A stretch of DNA of 35,308 nucleotides from Clostridia bacterium (lineage in GTDB: Bacteria > Bacillota > Clostridia > Oscillospirales > Butyricicoccaceae). The translations under genes and the position numbers were made by a program. Numbering within the stretch: the first letter of the stretch is position 1; every line of letters begins with the position of its first letter. Positions 21,650 through 29,088 of this stretch are shown in pieces. The stretch is taken from the NCBI GenBank assembly GCA_017441945.1, contig JAFSBG010000101.1:1-35308 (forward strand). Direction: 5' to 3'. The notes beneath the pieces were generated by a model that saw nothing but the letters and a program-made list of their open reading frames with translations, searched no databases and was not told the origin of the DNA.

Positions 21650-22675
21650 TTATTCTTCCCAGGAGAGGTGCTTATTCCATGTTTCAGAGAATTCTCCCTT
21701 TCTCTGGCGGCTGAGAAGCTCGGAAGCCACTTCATTAAGAGGCATATCCTCATAAAGAAGCTTATACATATAGTCGGAAATCGGAAGGTCGAGATTCTTG
21801 TCCTTTGCAAGATGATGGACAGCTTCGGCAGCGAAGAAGCCTTCGCAGACAGCGCCAACCTTTTCGATAGCTTCCTGAGGCTTATAGCCCTTGCCTAAAA
21901 GCAAGCCCATACGGCGATTTCTCGAATGGTCGGAAACACAGGTTACGATAAGGTCGCCTGTGCCCGAAAGACCGCTGAATGTTTCAGGATTGCCGCCCAT
22001 TGCAACGCCGAAACGAGCCATTTCCATAATGCCGCGTGTCATAAGCATTGCCTTTGTGTTATCGCCAAAGCCCATACCGTCAGAGATACCGACAGCGAGA
22101 GCCATAATATTCTTCATAGCGCCGCCAAGCTCTGCGCCTACCACATCAGGGGATGTGTAAACTCTGAACCAGTTGTTCATATAGATATTCTGAACAAACT
22201 CGGCAGCCTTTTTGCTCTTTGATGCGGCAACGACAGCTGTCGGCACACCGCGTGAAACTTCTTCCGCATGGGAAGGACCTGTCACAACAACGATGTTGTT
22301 TTCAGGAAGCTCGCGCTGGAGAGTGTCAGCAAGGAGGCAGTAGCCGTTTTCCTTGTCGAAGCCCTTGGAAAGGAGCACAAGAGTCTGTTCCTTTGTGATG
22401 AAAGGTCTGATATTTCTCGCTGTGCTTGCAACACCGAAGGACGGAACAGCAACAACGATAAGGTCTGCGCCCTTTACACAGGAGATATCTGTTGTGATAT
22501 TGATATTTTCAGGGAGCTTTACACCAGGGAGAAGCTTTTCATTGCCGCCTTCAGCTTTGAGAAGCTCAGCTTCCGATTCGAGGAAGCACCAGAGTGTGAT
22601 GTCGTGACCGTTTTTATTGAGCAGGACGGTGTTGGCAAGACCCCAGCCGCCGCTGCCTAAAATTGTGATTTTCAT
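21650..22675 (-). CDS. gpsA: NAD(P)+-dependent glycerol-3-phosphate dehydrogenase GpsA
   Basis: Reduces dihydroxyacetone phosphate to sn-glycerol-3-phosphate, the backbone for phospholipids. The 341-residue product has the N-terminal Rossmann loop GSGGWG (7-12), the VTGPSHAEEV motif, the catalytic-lysine region GAELGGAMKNIMALAVGI and the SGTGDLIVTC stretch, all standard for the family. I start at ATG 22675, where AGAGGT lies upstream and the Rossmann fold begins at once; the frame extends 63 bases further but into repeats. It belongs functionally with plsY, der and the DUF512 gene, although a hairpin array and a multi-hairpin element now separate it from plsY. Confidence 0.96.
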   Translation of the reverse strand: MKITILGSGGWGLANTVLLNKNGHDITLWCFLESEAELLKAEGGNEKLLPGVKLPENINITTDISCVKGADLIVVAVPSFGVASTARNIRPFITKEQTLVLLSKGFDKENGYCLLADTLQRELPENNIVVVTGPSHAEEVSRGVPTAVVAASKSKKAAEFVQNIYMNNWFRVYTSPDVVGAELGGAMKNIMALAVGISDGMGFGDNTKAMLMTRGIMEMARFGVAMGGNPETFSGLSGTGDLIVTCVSDHSRNRRMGLLLGKGYKPQEAIEKVGAVCEGFFAAEAVHHLAKDKNLDLPISDYMYKLLYEDMPLNEVASELLSRQRKGEFSETWNKHLSWEE

Positions 22676-22703
22676 TTTCAGTACCTCTGAAATTGTAAAT
22701 AAT

Positions 22704-22791
22704 GTCACCTTTGGTGACGCGATATATTTGCAGAGCAAATACGATATATAAATGCGATATGTCCTGTAGACGCGATATATTTCTGCGAAAT
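22704..22791 (-). repeat. ATATCG-linked hairpin array upstream of gpsA
   Basis: In gene sense (minus), small hairpins are separated by ATATCG linkers. In plus coordinates they are ATTTC/GAAAT (22779-22791), GTC/GAC (22761-22771), ATTTGC/GCAAAT (22726-22740, loop AGA) and GTCACC/GGTGAC (22704-22718, loop TTT). The last hairpin ends about 15 bases before the gpsA ribosome site. It is the most degenerate of three such arrays. Confidence 0.75.
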
Positions 22792-22821
22792 ACTAAAGTG
22801 TGAGTCGCATTGAAATAAAAT

Positions 22822-22915
22822 TCTCTCCCTCCGCCCTTTGGGCACCTCCCTCCTCAGAGGGAGGCGAGATGGATTGTGCAAACCGCAGGAAATTCTTCGC
22901 TTCGAAATGATAGGA
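22822..22915. repeat. CCTCC/GGAGG repeat followed by degenerate GATTCTTCGC repeat
   Basis: CTCCCTCCGCCC/GGGC hairpin and CTCCCTCC...GGGAGGCGAG (22822-22867), then AAATTCTTCGCTTCGAAATGA (22889-22909). Confidence 0.65.
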
Positions 22916-22948
22916 AGTTTTCAGTCTTCACCTTGAGGTAAAAACTGT

Positions 22949-23262
22949 GGGGAAACTTGCGATTTAATCGAGTTTTCCCCAGAGGTGTAACCCACCCCAG
23001 TCTGTCCATTTGTGAGGAACGAACCAATTTACCCTAACGAGCAGGCTCGTTAGGGAACCCACAAGATTAAATAGGGTGCGGTGGCACTCGCCACCGGTCG
23101 CGCACTCGGCGCTCCTATGGGAGTCCAGAGTGCCCTCTGGTCCCGTGATCAAACTGCGTGGACCAGTTTGGGCATTTTGCTTCTTTTGTGCAAGCATAAA
23201 GAAGTCGTCGAAGACACTCCACGCCTTGCGCGTGGCGAGAAGTCTTGCGTTTTAATTAAAAC
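22949..23262. other. Multi-hairpin non-coding element between plsY and gpsA
   Basis: At least seven perfect or near-perfect inverted repeats in about 315 bases: GGGGAAACT/AGTTTTCCCC (22949-22980); CCCTAACGAGC/GCTCGTTAGGG (23032-23055, 11 bp); GGTGGC/GCCACC (23080-23095); CCAGAG/CTCTGG (23125-23140); CAAACT/AGTTTG (23150-23170); CTTCTTT/AAAGAAG (23180-23204); CCACGC/GCGTGG (23219-23235); and the palindrome GTTTTAATTAAAAC (23249-23262). A short minus-strand frame (22964-23197, 77 codons) has no homology I recognise. It may be a structured RNA or a dispersed repeat; which strand is transcribed is unknown. Confidence 0.6.
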
Positions 23263-23284
23263 TTTAAGTTGCAAATAAGATTCA

Positions 23285-23338
23285 AGACACCTCATCCGTC
23301 ACACTTTGTGTGACACCTTCCCCTCAAGGGGAAGGCTA
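23285..23338. repeat. CACCTCATCCG...CCTTCCCC palindromic repeat
   Basis: CACCTCATCCG, hairpin TCACAC/GTGTGA, then CCTTCCCC/GGGGAAGG. It matches the right half of the element at 2821-2955. It lies 4 bases beyond the plsY stop and may act as its terminator. Confidence 0.75.
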
Positions 23339-23342
23339 TATG

Positions 23343-23969
23343 CTACTTCTTCTCAACGTCCTTGAGGAGCTTTGCCTTGAAGTCTATCTTCGATTCTGTA
23401 CCATTGATAAGACGCTTGATGTTGCTTCTGTGAAGCCAGAAAAGATATGCTGCAAGGCAGGTGAAATATACCAGCAGGACAGGGTCGCTGCCGTAGTTGA
23501 TGAAAATATAAATCCACGCTGTGATGATGGCGCAGAATGTGCCTATCGAAATCATCTTTGTGGAAAGGAAGCCTATTGCGAACAGAAGAAGCACAGGGAA
23601 TGTCATCTTCCAGTCGAACATAAGCAGGATAGCCAGCGAGCAGGCTACGCCCTTGCCACCCTTGAAGCCATAGAAAATCGGCTTTGCATGGCCGATGACG
23701 GCGAATGTGCCTGCGATGATGACAGGATATTCAATGCCCACCCATTTTGCAATGAGGATAGGAACGACAACTTTTAAAACGTCACCGAGAAGCACCACAA
23801 CAGCCTTTTTTGCGCCCAATGTACGGAGAGTATTTGATGCGCCGGCGTTGCCCGAGCCGTAATTTCTTACGTCGATGCCGTAAAGGACTTTTGAAATAAA
23901 AATGGATGTGCTGAACGAGCCGCAAAGATAGGAAAAAATTATGACAAACGCATATTTTAAAACTTCCAT
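23343..23969 (-). CDS. plsY: Acyl-phosphate:glycerol-3-phosphate acyltransferase PlsY
   Basis: An inner-membrane enzyme that moves the acyl group from acyl-phosphate to glycerol-3-phosphate, giving lysophosphatidic acid. The 208-residue protein has the N-terminal GSFSTSIFISK helix, the conserved loop YGSGNAGASNTLRTLG (37-52) and the second loop GFKGGKGVA (101-109), with about five to seven membrane helices. The start lies only 1 base after the der stop (AGGAG inside the der end), so translation is coupled. The substrate is made by the nearby gpsA product. Confidence 0.96.
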   Translation of the reverse strand: MEVLKYAFVIIFSYLCGSFSTSIFISKVLYGIDVRNYGSGNAGASNTLRTLGAKKAVVVLLGDVLKVVVPILIAKWVGIEYPVIIAGTFAVIGHAKPIFYGFKGGKGVACSLAILLMFDWKMTFPVLLLFAIGFLSTKMISIGTFCAIITAWIYIFINYGSDPVLLVYFTCLAAYLFWLHRSNIKRLINGTESKIDFKAKLLKDVEKK

Positions 23970-23970
23970 A

Positions 23971-25299
23971 TTACTCCTGTTCCCCTCTCTGTCTTACTAT
24001 CATTTTGATAGGTGTACCCTTGAAGCCATAGACATCTCTGATGCGGTTTTCAAGGTAGCGGAGATAGGAATAGTGGAATAACTTTGCGTCGTTGCAGAAG
24101 CATACGAATGTTGGCGGCTTTACGCCGATCTGAGTCATATAGTAGACCTTGAGGCGCTTGCCCTTGTCTGTAGGAGGCTGAACTCTTGTTGTAGCCTCGG
24201 CCAGGATGCTGTTGAGCTGGCCTGTTGTGATACGGGTGTTGTTCTGCTCATAGACTTCGTTGATGATTGGATAGAGATTATCGACTCTCTGGCCTGTCAT
24301 AGCGGAGATGAACACGATTGGAGCGTAAGGCATATATGCCAGCTCTGTTCTGATCTTGTTTTCAAATTCTTTCTGGGTACCTGTTTCCTTTTCGATAAGG
24401 TCCCACTTGTTTACAGCTATAATGCAAGCCTTGCCGTTGTCGTGGGCATAGCCTGCGATCTTTGTATCCTGATCTGTGATGCCGTCGACAGCGTCGATCA
24501 TAATTACGCATACGTCTGCGCGCTCAATGGACATCATAGCTCTCATAACAGAGAACTTTTCAACAGATTCCTCAACCTTGCTCTTTCGTCTGATACCTGC
24601 TGTATCGACGAAGGTGTACTTGCCGTACTTGTTGTCGATGTCTGTGTCGATAGAGTCGCGTGTTGTGCCCGCTACATTGGAGACGATAACGCGCTTTTCG
24701 CCGCTGATTCTGTTGATAAGGGAGGATTTGCCTGCGTTAGGCTTGCCGATAACGGCAACATTGATGCGTTCTTCCTTTTCCTCTTCCTCAAAGGCATCCT
24801 TCGGGAAATACTTGAAGCATTCGTCAAGAAGGTCGCCTGTGCCGTAGCCGTGGAGGGAGGAAATGCCGATAGGGTCGCCCATACCGAGGTTGTAGAACTC
24901 ATAGAACTCTGCCGGTGGGTGGCCTGGGGCATCCATCTTGTTGACAGCTAAAACTATAGGCTTCTTGCTCTTTTTGAGCATTGTGCCAACTTCTTCGTCG
25001 GCGGCTGTCACGCCTGTTTTAAGGTCTGTGATAAAAATAATAACATCGGCATGGTCGATAGCGATGAGAGCCTGTTCACGCATGAACTTCAAAATCTCAT
25101 CGTCTGTTCTCGGCTCGATACCGCCTGTGTCAATAACTCTGAAAGGAATGTTTCTCCATTCCGCGTCGGCGTAGATACGGTCGCGTGTCACGCCCGGTCT
25201 GTCTTCTACGATGGCATATCGCTTTTCTGTTATACGGTTAAAGAGAGCACTCTTGCCTACGTTAGGACGGCCGATAATTGCTACTACAGGTTTTGCCAT
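23971..25299 (-). CDS. der: Ribosome biogenesis GTPase Der (EngA)
   Basis: A double-GTPase needed for assembly of the 50S ribosomal subunit. The 442 residues hold two G domains and a C-terminal KH-like domain. G domain 1: GRPNVGKS (10-17), DTGG (57-60), NKMD (120-123). G domain 2: GKPNAGKS (185-192), DTAG (232-235), NKWD near residue 297. The C-terminal KH-like domain ends in the expected KGTPIKMIVRQR. AAAGAGG precedes ATG 25299. The DUF512 gene ends 15 bases upstream and plsY begins 1 base downstream, as in many Firmicutes. Confidence 0.97.
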   Translation of the reverse strand: MAKPVVAIIGRPNVGKSALFNRITEKRYAIVEDRPGVTRDRIYADAEWRNIPFRVIDTGGIEPRTDDEILKFMREQALIAIDHADVIIFITDLKTGVTAADEEVGTMLKKSKKPIVLAVNKMDAPGHPPAEFYEFYNLGMGDPIGISSLHGYGTGDLLDECFKYFPKDAFEEEEKEERINVAVIGKPNAGKSSLINRISGEKRVIVSNVAGTTRDSIDTDIDNKYGKYTFVDTAGIRRKSKVEESVEKFSVMRAMMSIERADVCVIMIDAVDGITDQDTKIAGYAHDNGKACIIAVNKWDLIEKETGTQKEFENKIRTELAYMPYAPIVFISAMTGQRVDNLYPIINEVYEQNNTRITTGQLNSILAEATTRVQPPTDKGKRLKVYYMTQIGVKPPTFVCFCNDAKLFHYSYLRYLENRIRDVYGFKGTPIKMIVRQRGEQE

Positions 25300-25314
25300 A
25301 TATAACCTCTTTTC

Positions 25315-26613
25315 TTACAAATTTGCCAGGGTATTTACAAACTGCGCGCCGTCGATTTCGCACACAGTTATCTTGATGTCAAGTTCTTTTTCAATCTCCT
25401 CAAGTGTCACATCGTCAAGGAAAACAGTTTCGCCGTGACGGAGCATGACAACAGGGAGAAGTACATTCTTGTGGCAGTCGGCATTTTTAAGCTGTGAAAT
25501 AATATCACGGCCTGTTACAAGACCGGCAACCGTTACATTTTCGCCGTAGAAATCGTTCCTGATTCCCACAGTATTACATTCTAAATTATGCCATTTATTT
25601 CGGCAATAGTCAAGCATTTTCTCCATAAAAGGGGCGGCATCCATGCCTGTAACCACTGTGAATGGAGTTTTCGGTGTATTTTCTTCATAGTCGAGCTCAT
25701 CCTTCAGCTGATCCTCAAAAAGCGGCATGAGACCGACGCCGTTGTCGAGCTGTTCAAAATCCATATAATAGTCCACATCAGGGAATGGCAGATTTGCCTT
25801 GATGTAGAATTCGTCGGAGGCGTGGACGAGAGCTTCGCCGTGCTTTTCTTCGTTTTCCTTACGGAAGGAGTCGATGATTTCAATGCACTGGCGTGCGCAT
25901 TTTTCGTCCATCGGTGTGAGAGGATAAAGACCTTCTCTGTGCTTTGTAAGTCCGACAGGCACACAGGCGATGGAAGATACGCTTGGGTATAAATCGGACA
26001 GGTCACGGAGTGTCTTTTTAAGGTTTTCGCCGTCGTTTACGCCCGGACAGACGACAATCTGTGTCTTGATGTCAAGCCCTGCTTCGGCGAAGGTTTTAAG
26101 GTGACGGAGGGCATCGCCTGCAAAGCGGTTGCCCAGCATGAGCTTGCGCAGCTCAGGGTCTGTTGTATGGACAGAAATATTGAGAGGTGAGAAATGCATC
26201 TTGACGATTCTTTCTGCATCCTTGTCGGAGATATTTGTCAGGGAGATATAGTTGCCCACAAGGAAAGAAAGGCGCGCATCGTCGTCCTTGAAGTAAATTG
26301 TCTCTCTCATGCCCTTTGGATTCTGGTCGATGAAGCAGAAAATGCACTTGTTGTAGCAGCTCTTCTGCTCGTCCATAAGATATGTTTCAAAATTGAGACC
26401 GATATATTCGCCCTCATCCTTTTTTATATTGAAATGCAGCTTTTCGCCCTCTCGTTCAACTTCTATATCAAGCTTGTCATCATAGGTATAGAACTGATAA
26501 TCGAAAACATCTTCGATGCGGTGCTTGTTGACAGAAAGCAGAATATCCCCTGCTCTGATGCCCGCCTTTTCAGCAAAGCTGCCGTTGTCTACCGAGATTA
26601 TCTGTGCGCTCAT
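25315..26613 (-). CDS. DUF512 / PDZ-radical SAM family protein
   Basis: A 432-residue putative radical SAM enzyme of unknown substrate. The N-terminal 60 residues are a PDZ-like domain (SFAEKAGIRAGDILLSVN). They are followed by the cluster motif C86-x3-C90-x2-C93 in SCYNKCIFCFIDQNPKG and a TIM-barrel-like middle; the C-terminal DUF512 domain follows. The family is conserved in Clostridia next to der and plsY, as here. AAGGAGG precedes ATG 26613. The immediate upstream DNA is the hairpin array 26632-26752, whose last hairpin ends 5 bases before the ribosome site. No classical promoter was recognised. Confidence 0.9.
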   Translation of the reverse strand: MSAQIISVDNGSFAEKAGIRAGDILLSVNKHRIEDVFDYQFYTYDDKLDIEVEREGEKLHFNIKKDEGEYIGLNFETYLMDEQKSCYNKCIFCFIDQNPKGMRETIYFKDDDARLSFLVGNYISLTNISDKDAERIVKMHFSPLNISVHTTDPELRKLMLGNRFAGDALRHLKTFAEAGLDIKTQIVVCPGVNDGENLKKTLRDLSDLYPSVSSIACVPVGLTKHREGLYPLTPMDEKCARQCIEIIDSFRKENEEKHGEALVHASDEFYIKANLPFPDVDYYMDFEQLDNGVGLMPLFEDQLKDELDYEENTPKTPFTVVTGMDAAPFMEKMLDYCRNKWHNLECNTVGIRNDFYGENVTVAGLVTGRDIISQLKNADCHKNVLLPVVMLRHGETVFLDDVTLEEIEKELDIKITVCEIDGAQFVNTLANL

Positions 26614-26631
26614 GTGTTTCCTCCTTACAGG

Positions 26632-26752
26632 TTTTGCTTACGCAAAAACGATATAACGCCTGTGCGTTACGATATGCTGCCATGCAGCACGATATTCGCC
26701 TTGCGGCGAGCGATATGTTTGCTGTGCAAACATTGATGTGTGATAAATCACA
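26632..26752 (-). repeat. ATATCG-linked hairpin array upstream of the DUF512 gene
   Basis: Six hairpins; the five nearest the gene are joined by ATATCG (read in gene sense). Plus coordinates: TTTTGC/GCAAAA (26632-26647), TAACGC/GCGTTA (26654-26669), TGCTGC/GCAGCA (26675-26689), TCGCC/GGCGA (26696-26709), ATGTTTGC/GCAAACAT (26715-26733), TGTGAT/ATCACA (26739-26752). Stem sequences differ, but every one of the five linked units closes its 3-4-nt loop with GC...GC or CC...GG, and the unit length is about 20 bases. Confidence 0.85.
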
Positions 26753-26763
26753 TTGAATAGATC

Positions 26764-26815
26764 AACAACCCCTCCGTCACACATTTGTGTGACACCGCCC
26801 CTTACACAGGGGAGG
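26764..26815. repeat. CCTCC/GGAGG palindromic repeat
   Basis: ACCCCTCCG, hairpin TCACACA/TGTGTGA, then GCCCCTTACACAGGGGAGG. Same family as 985-1035. Confidence 0.7.
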
Positions 26816-26850
26816 ATATTGGGTCCTCTGTTTGCATGGACTGATTTCTT

Positions 26851-26885
26851 AAAAAAAATAGAGGAGAAAAACGCTTCCTCCTCTA
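26851..26885 (-). terminator. Intrinsic terminator of rpmF
   Basis: On the minus strand AGAGGAG pairs with CTCCTCT (26860-26866, 26878-26884) and is followed by a long run TATTTTTTTT. It lies 16 bases after the rpmF stop. Confidence 0.85.
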
Positions 26886-26900
26886 CCTTCATTGTGATAA

Positions 26901-27083
26901 TTATTCAGCAACTTCAATAACCTTACGGCCGCCGTATGTGCCGCAAGCCTTACATGCTCTGTGTGGAAGAACATACTCACCACATGTTGGGCACTTTACG
27001 ATGCCTGGCATGTCGAGCTTCCAATGTGAACTTCTTCTCAAATCTCTTCTCTGTCTGCTGACTTTTCTCTTTGGTACTGCCAT
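26901..27083 (-). CDS. rpmF: 50S ribosomal protein L32 (zinc-ribbon form)
   Basis: A 60-residue ribosomal protein with the N-terminal MAVPKRKVSRQRRDLRRS signature and a zinc ribbon C31-x2-C34 / C44-x2-C47. AGGAGG precedes ATG 27083. It follows yceD by 46 bases in the standard yceD-rpmF order and ends at a clear terminator. All four cysteines are kept, so this is the zinc-binding version. Confidence 0.97.
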   Translation of the reverse strand: MAVPKRKVSRQRRDLRRSSHWKLDMPGIVKCPTCGEYVLPHRACKACGTYGGRKVIEVAE

Positions 27084-27129
27084 GGTCCTACACCTCCTGT
27101 ATTTATGAAGCTATTTTTAAATTATTTTT

Positions 27130-27633
27130 TTATTTCTTTAAAAGCTCTGCGAGCTTTGCAAGCCTTGGGTCGATCTCTCTTGTTTCGCAAGAGCAGGTCG
27201 TTTCATTTAAATCGCATCCGCACTTAGGGCAAAGACCTTTGCAGTCTTCCTTGCACAGATATGCGATATCGATATCCATAATAATATCAGGCACGATGAT
27301 ATCGTCTGTTTCGATCTCCTCACTGCCTGCGTAGTACATTCCTTCTGTCTCCTGCCCTTCATCTTCACTTTCTGTGCTGATGAGGTAATGCATTTCCTGA
27401 GTTTTATCCACAGTAAACTCCTTCATGCATCGTGCGCAATGAACTGTCAGTGTAAATTCGGCTTTGGCATCAAACGTTACCACGCCTGCTCTGTCTTCAA
27501 TGACACCACTTACCTTTATTGGGGCTTGAAAAGGAAACTCATAGTTGACATTTTCGCCAGATAAATCTATACTATATTCAAAAGACTTTGAATGTGTCTG
27601 GCTCTGCGCCAGAGACTTAAGACTGATTAACAT
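27130..27633 (-). CDS. yceD: YceD/DUF177 family protein (large-subunit rRNA accumulation)
   Basis: A 167-residue DUF177 protein. Family members help 23S rRNA accumulate and are normally cotranscribed with rpmF, as here. The family core CARCMKEF (C66, C69) is present, and the C-terminus has an extra cysteine-rich segment (CKEDCKGLCPKCGCDLNE) that is typical. I start at ATG 27633 because AAGGTGG lies 6 bases upstream; the longer frame to 27690 runs through the promoter at 27662-27690 and is rejected. Confidence 0.9.
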   Translation of the reverse strand: MLISLKSLAQSQTHSKSFEYSIDLSGENVNYEFPFQAPIKVSGVIEDRAGVVTFDAKAEFTLTVHCARCMKEFTVDKTQEMHYLISTESEDEGQETEGMYYAGSEEIETDDIIVPDIIMDIDIAYLCKEDCKGLCPKCGCDLNETTCSCETREIDPRLAKLAELLKK

Positions 27634-27661
27634 ATTGCACCACCTTATTGATACAAAGAGT

Positions 27662-27690
27662 ATTATAATCGTTTTGACCCGTTTTGTCAA
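27662..27690 (-). promoter_or_regulatory. Sigma-A promoter of yceD-rpmF
   Basis: Minus strand: -35 TTGACA (27685-27690), 17-bp spacer, -10 TATAAT (27662-27667). Full consensus. Confidence 0.88.
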
Positions 27691-27777
27691 GATTTATTTT
27701 ATACTTTTTGTAATTAAATTTTGGATTTGGGAAAATATGGAATAAGCATTTATAATTTACAATCCCCACTGTCTGTA

Positions 27778-27826
27778 AGCCTCCTTTGATTCAAGGGAGG
27801 GGGACCACAAAGTGGTGGAGGGATTA
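27778..27826. repeat. CCTCC/GGAGG palindromic repeat
   Basis: GCCTCCTTTGATTCAAGGGAGG with a CCAC/GTGG hairpin and GGAGGGATTA. It is part of the gap between the yceD promoter and the rluC-like gene, which is otherwise filled by the hairpin array at 27837-27953. Confidence 0.7.
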
Positions 27827-27836
27827 TATTATTAAA

Positions 27837-27953
27837 TGTGACTTGTCACACCTCATCGTTCCGCAGGAACATATCGCTCGCCGTCAGGCGAATATCGCAC
27901 TGCTCAGCAGTATATCGGGTGCGTAAGCACATATCACTTTTGCGTCAGCAAAA
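27837..27953 (+). repeat. ATATCG-linked hairpin array upstream of the rluC-like gene
   Basis: Hairpins in order: TGTGAC/GTCACA (27837-27850), GTTCC/GGAAC (27858-27870), TCGCC/GGCGA (27878-27891), ACTGC/GCAGT (27899-27911), GTGC/GCAC (27919-27930), TTTTGC/GCAAAA (27938-27953). Linkers are ATATCG, ATATCG, ATATCG and ATATCA. The first hairpin is followed by CACCTCATC, a motif of the other repeat family. The last hairpin ends 4 bases before AAAGGAG of the next gene. Confidence 0.85.
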
Positions 27954-27970
27954 ATATAAAGGAGCCTATT

Positions 27971-28927
27971 ATGAAATCTTTTACAATATCTAAAAACGAC
28001 AGCGGACAGCGCCTTGACAAATTCGTTCTCAAGGTCTGCCCTTCCCTGCCGACTTCACAACTCTATAAATATATACGCTTAAAACGCATAAAAGTCAATG
28101 GAAAAAAATGTGAAATCGCATATAAATTGGCTGTGAACGACCTTGTCGAGATGTATATCAACGATGAATTCTTCGAAAAACCTGACGAAAACACAGTTTT
28201 TATGAAGATAGATCCGAAACTGGACATTGTTTTCGAAGATGAAAATATTTTGCTGGTCGACAAAAAAGTCGGCATGGTTGTCCACGAGGACGACGACGGC
28301 ACTACTGATACATTAATAAATAATATAAAGGCATATCTTTACAAAAAGGGCGAGTGGGACCCTGAGAAGGAAAACAGCTTCACGCCGTCCTTGTGTAACC
28401 GCATCGACCGCGGCACAGGCGGCATTGTAATTGCGGCAAAAACTGCTGCCGCCCTCCGCATTATGAATGAGAAAATAAAAAACCGTGAAATGGAGAAATA
28501 TTATCTCCTGCTCTGCTTCGGCAAGTTCAATAAGAACAACGGCACTGTGAAAAACTTCCTCTTAAAAGACGAAAAGCAGAATAAGGTCTTTGCTTACAAC
28601 AGCCCTAAACCGGGGGCAAAGACGGCTGTTACACACTACAAAGTTCTCGGCTACAAAAAGGGTATATCCCTTGTGGAATGCCGTCTGGAGACCGGCAGAA
28701 CCCACCAGATTCGCGTTCACATGGCAGGCCTCGGCCATCCTCTCGTCGGCGATACAAAGTACGGCACAAACAAGCAGAATCAGGGCTATCCATATAAAAA
28801 TCAATGTCTCTATTCCTATAAGCTTGGCTTTGACTTTGAAGGCGACAGCGGCGAGCTCGAGTACCTCAAGGGCAGAGAGTTCACAGCCGAAAATATTTAT
28901 TTTATGGAATTTTTTGAAAAACTTTAA
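27971..28927 (+). CDS. RluC/RluD-family 23S rRNA pseudouridine synthase
   Basis: A 318-residue pseudouridine synthase: N-terminal S4 RNA-binding domain (about 10-60, SGQRLDKFVLKVCPSLPTSQ) followed by the RluA-type catalytic domain. The catalytic aspartate is D146 in CNRIDRGTGG (usual form HRLD..TSG). The later LETGRTHQIRVHMAGLGHPLVGDTKYG region is a strong family match. AAAGGAG precedes ATG 27971. The TSG serine is glycine here. Whether the target matches RluC or RluD sites is not clear. The upstream leader is the hairpin array. Confidence 0.92.
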   Translation: MKSFTISKNDSGQRLDKFVLKVCPSLPTSQLYKYIRLKRIKVNGKKCEIAYKLAVNDLVEMYINDEFFEKPDENTVFMKIDPKLDIVFEDENILLVDKKVGMVVHEDDDGTTDTLINNIKAYLYKKGEWDPEKENSFTPSLCNRIDRGTGGIVIAAKTAAALRIMNEKIKNREMEKYYLLLCFGKFNKNNGTVKNFLLKDEKQNKVFAYNSPKPGAKTAVTHYKVLGYKKGISLVECRLETGRTHQIRVHMAGLGHPLVGDTKYGTNKQNQGYPYKNQCLYSYKLGFDFEGDSGELEYLKGREFTAENIYFMEFFEKL

Positions 28928-28984
28928 AAAACTTGTCCTGTTTTGGCATAACAGATTGTCTTATATATAGAACAAACAAAAAGC

Positions 28985-29056
28985 CTCCCCGTGTGCACTA
29001 TCCAATGTAGGGGAGGCGTTCCGCCTCCCGCGGGCGGGGTGACCCCGCCCCTACAA
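28985..29056. repeat. GC-rich hairpin repeats before the sigma-factor gene
   Basis: A GCCTCCCC...GGGGAGGC hairpin (28983-29019 region), a GAGGCGTTCCGCCTC hairpin and a GGGCGGGGTGACCCCGCCC hairpin, ending in CTACA. It relates to the families at 65-145 and 985-1035. It lies 18 bases before the ribosome site of the sigma-factor gene. Confidence 0.72.
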
Positions 29057-29088
29057 ATATTTCACCACCTACGAAAGGAGGTATTCCT

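Noticed and set aside
22964-23197. 77-codon minus-strand frame in the multi-hairpin element
   Set aside because: It reads straight through several perfect hairpins, starts without a ribosome site and has no known domain; most likely a spurious translation of a repeat.
22949-23262. Integron attC array or group II intron
   Set aside because: No integrase, no attC core sites, no maturase and no domain V-like hairpin could be recognised.
26632-26752. CRISPR array
   Set aside because: The constant part is only 6 bases and the variable parts are self-complementary hairpins of 13-19 bases; there are no cas genes. This is not CRISPR architecture.
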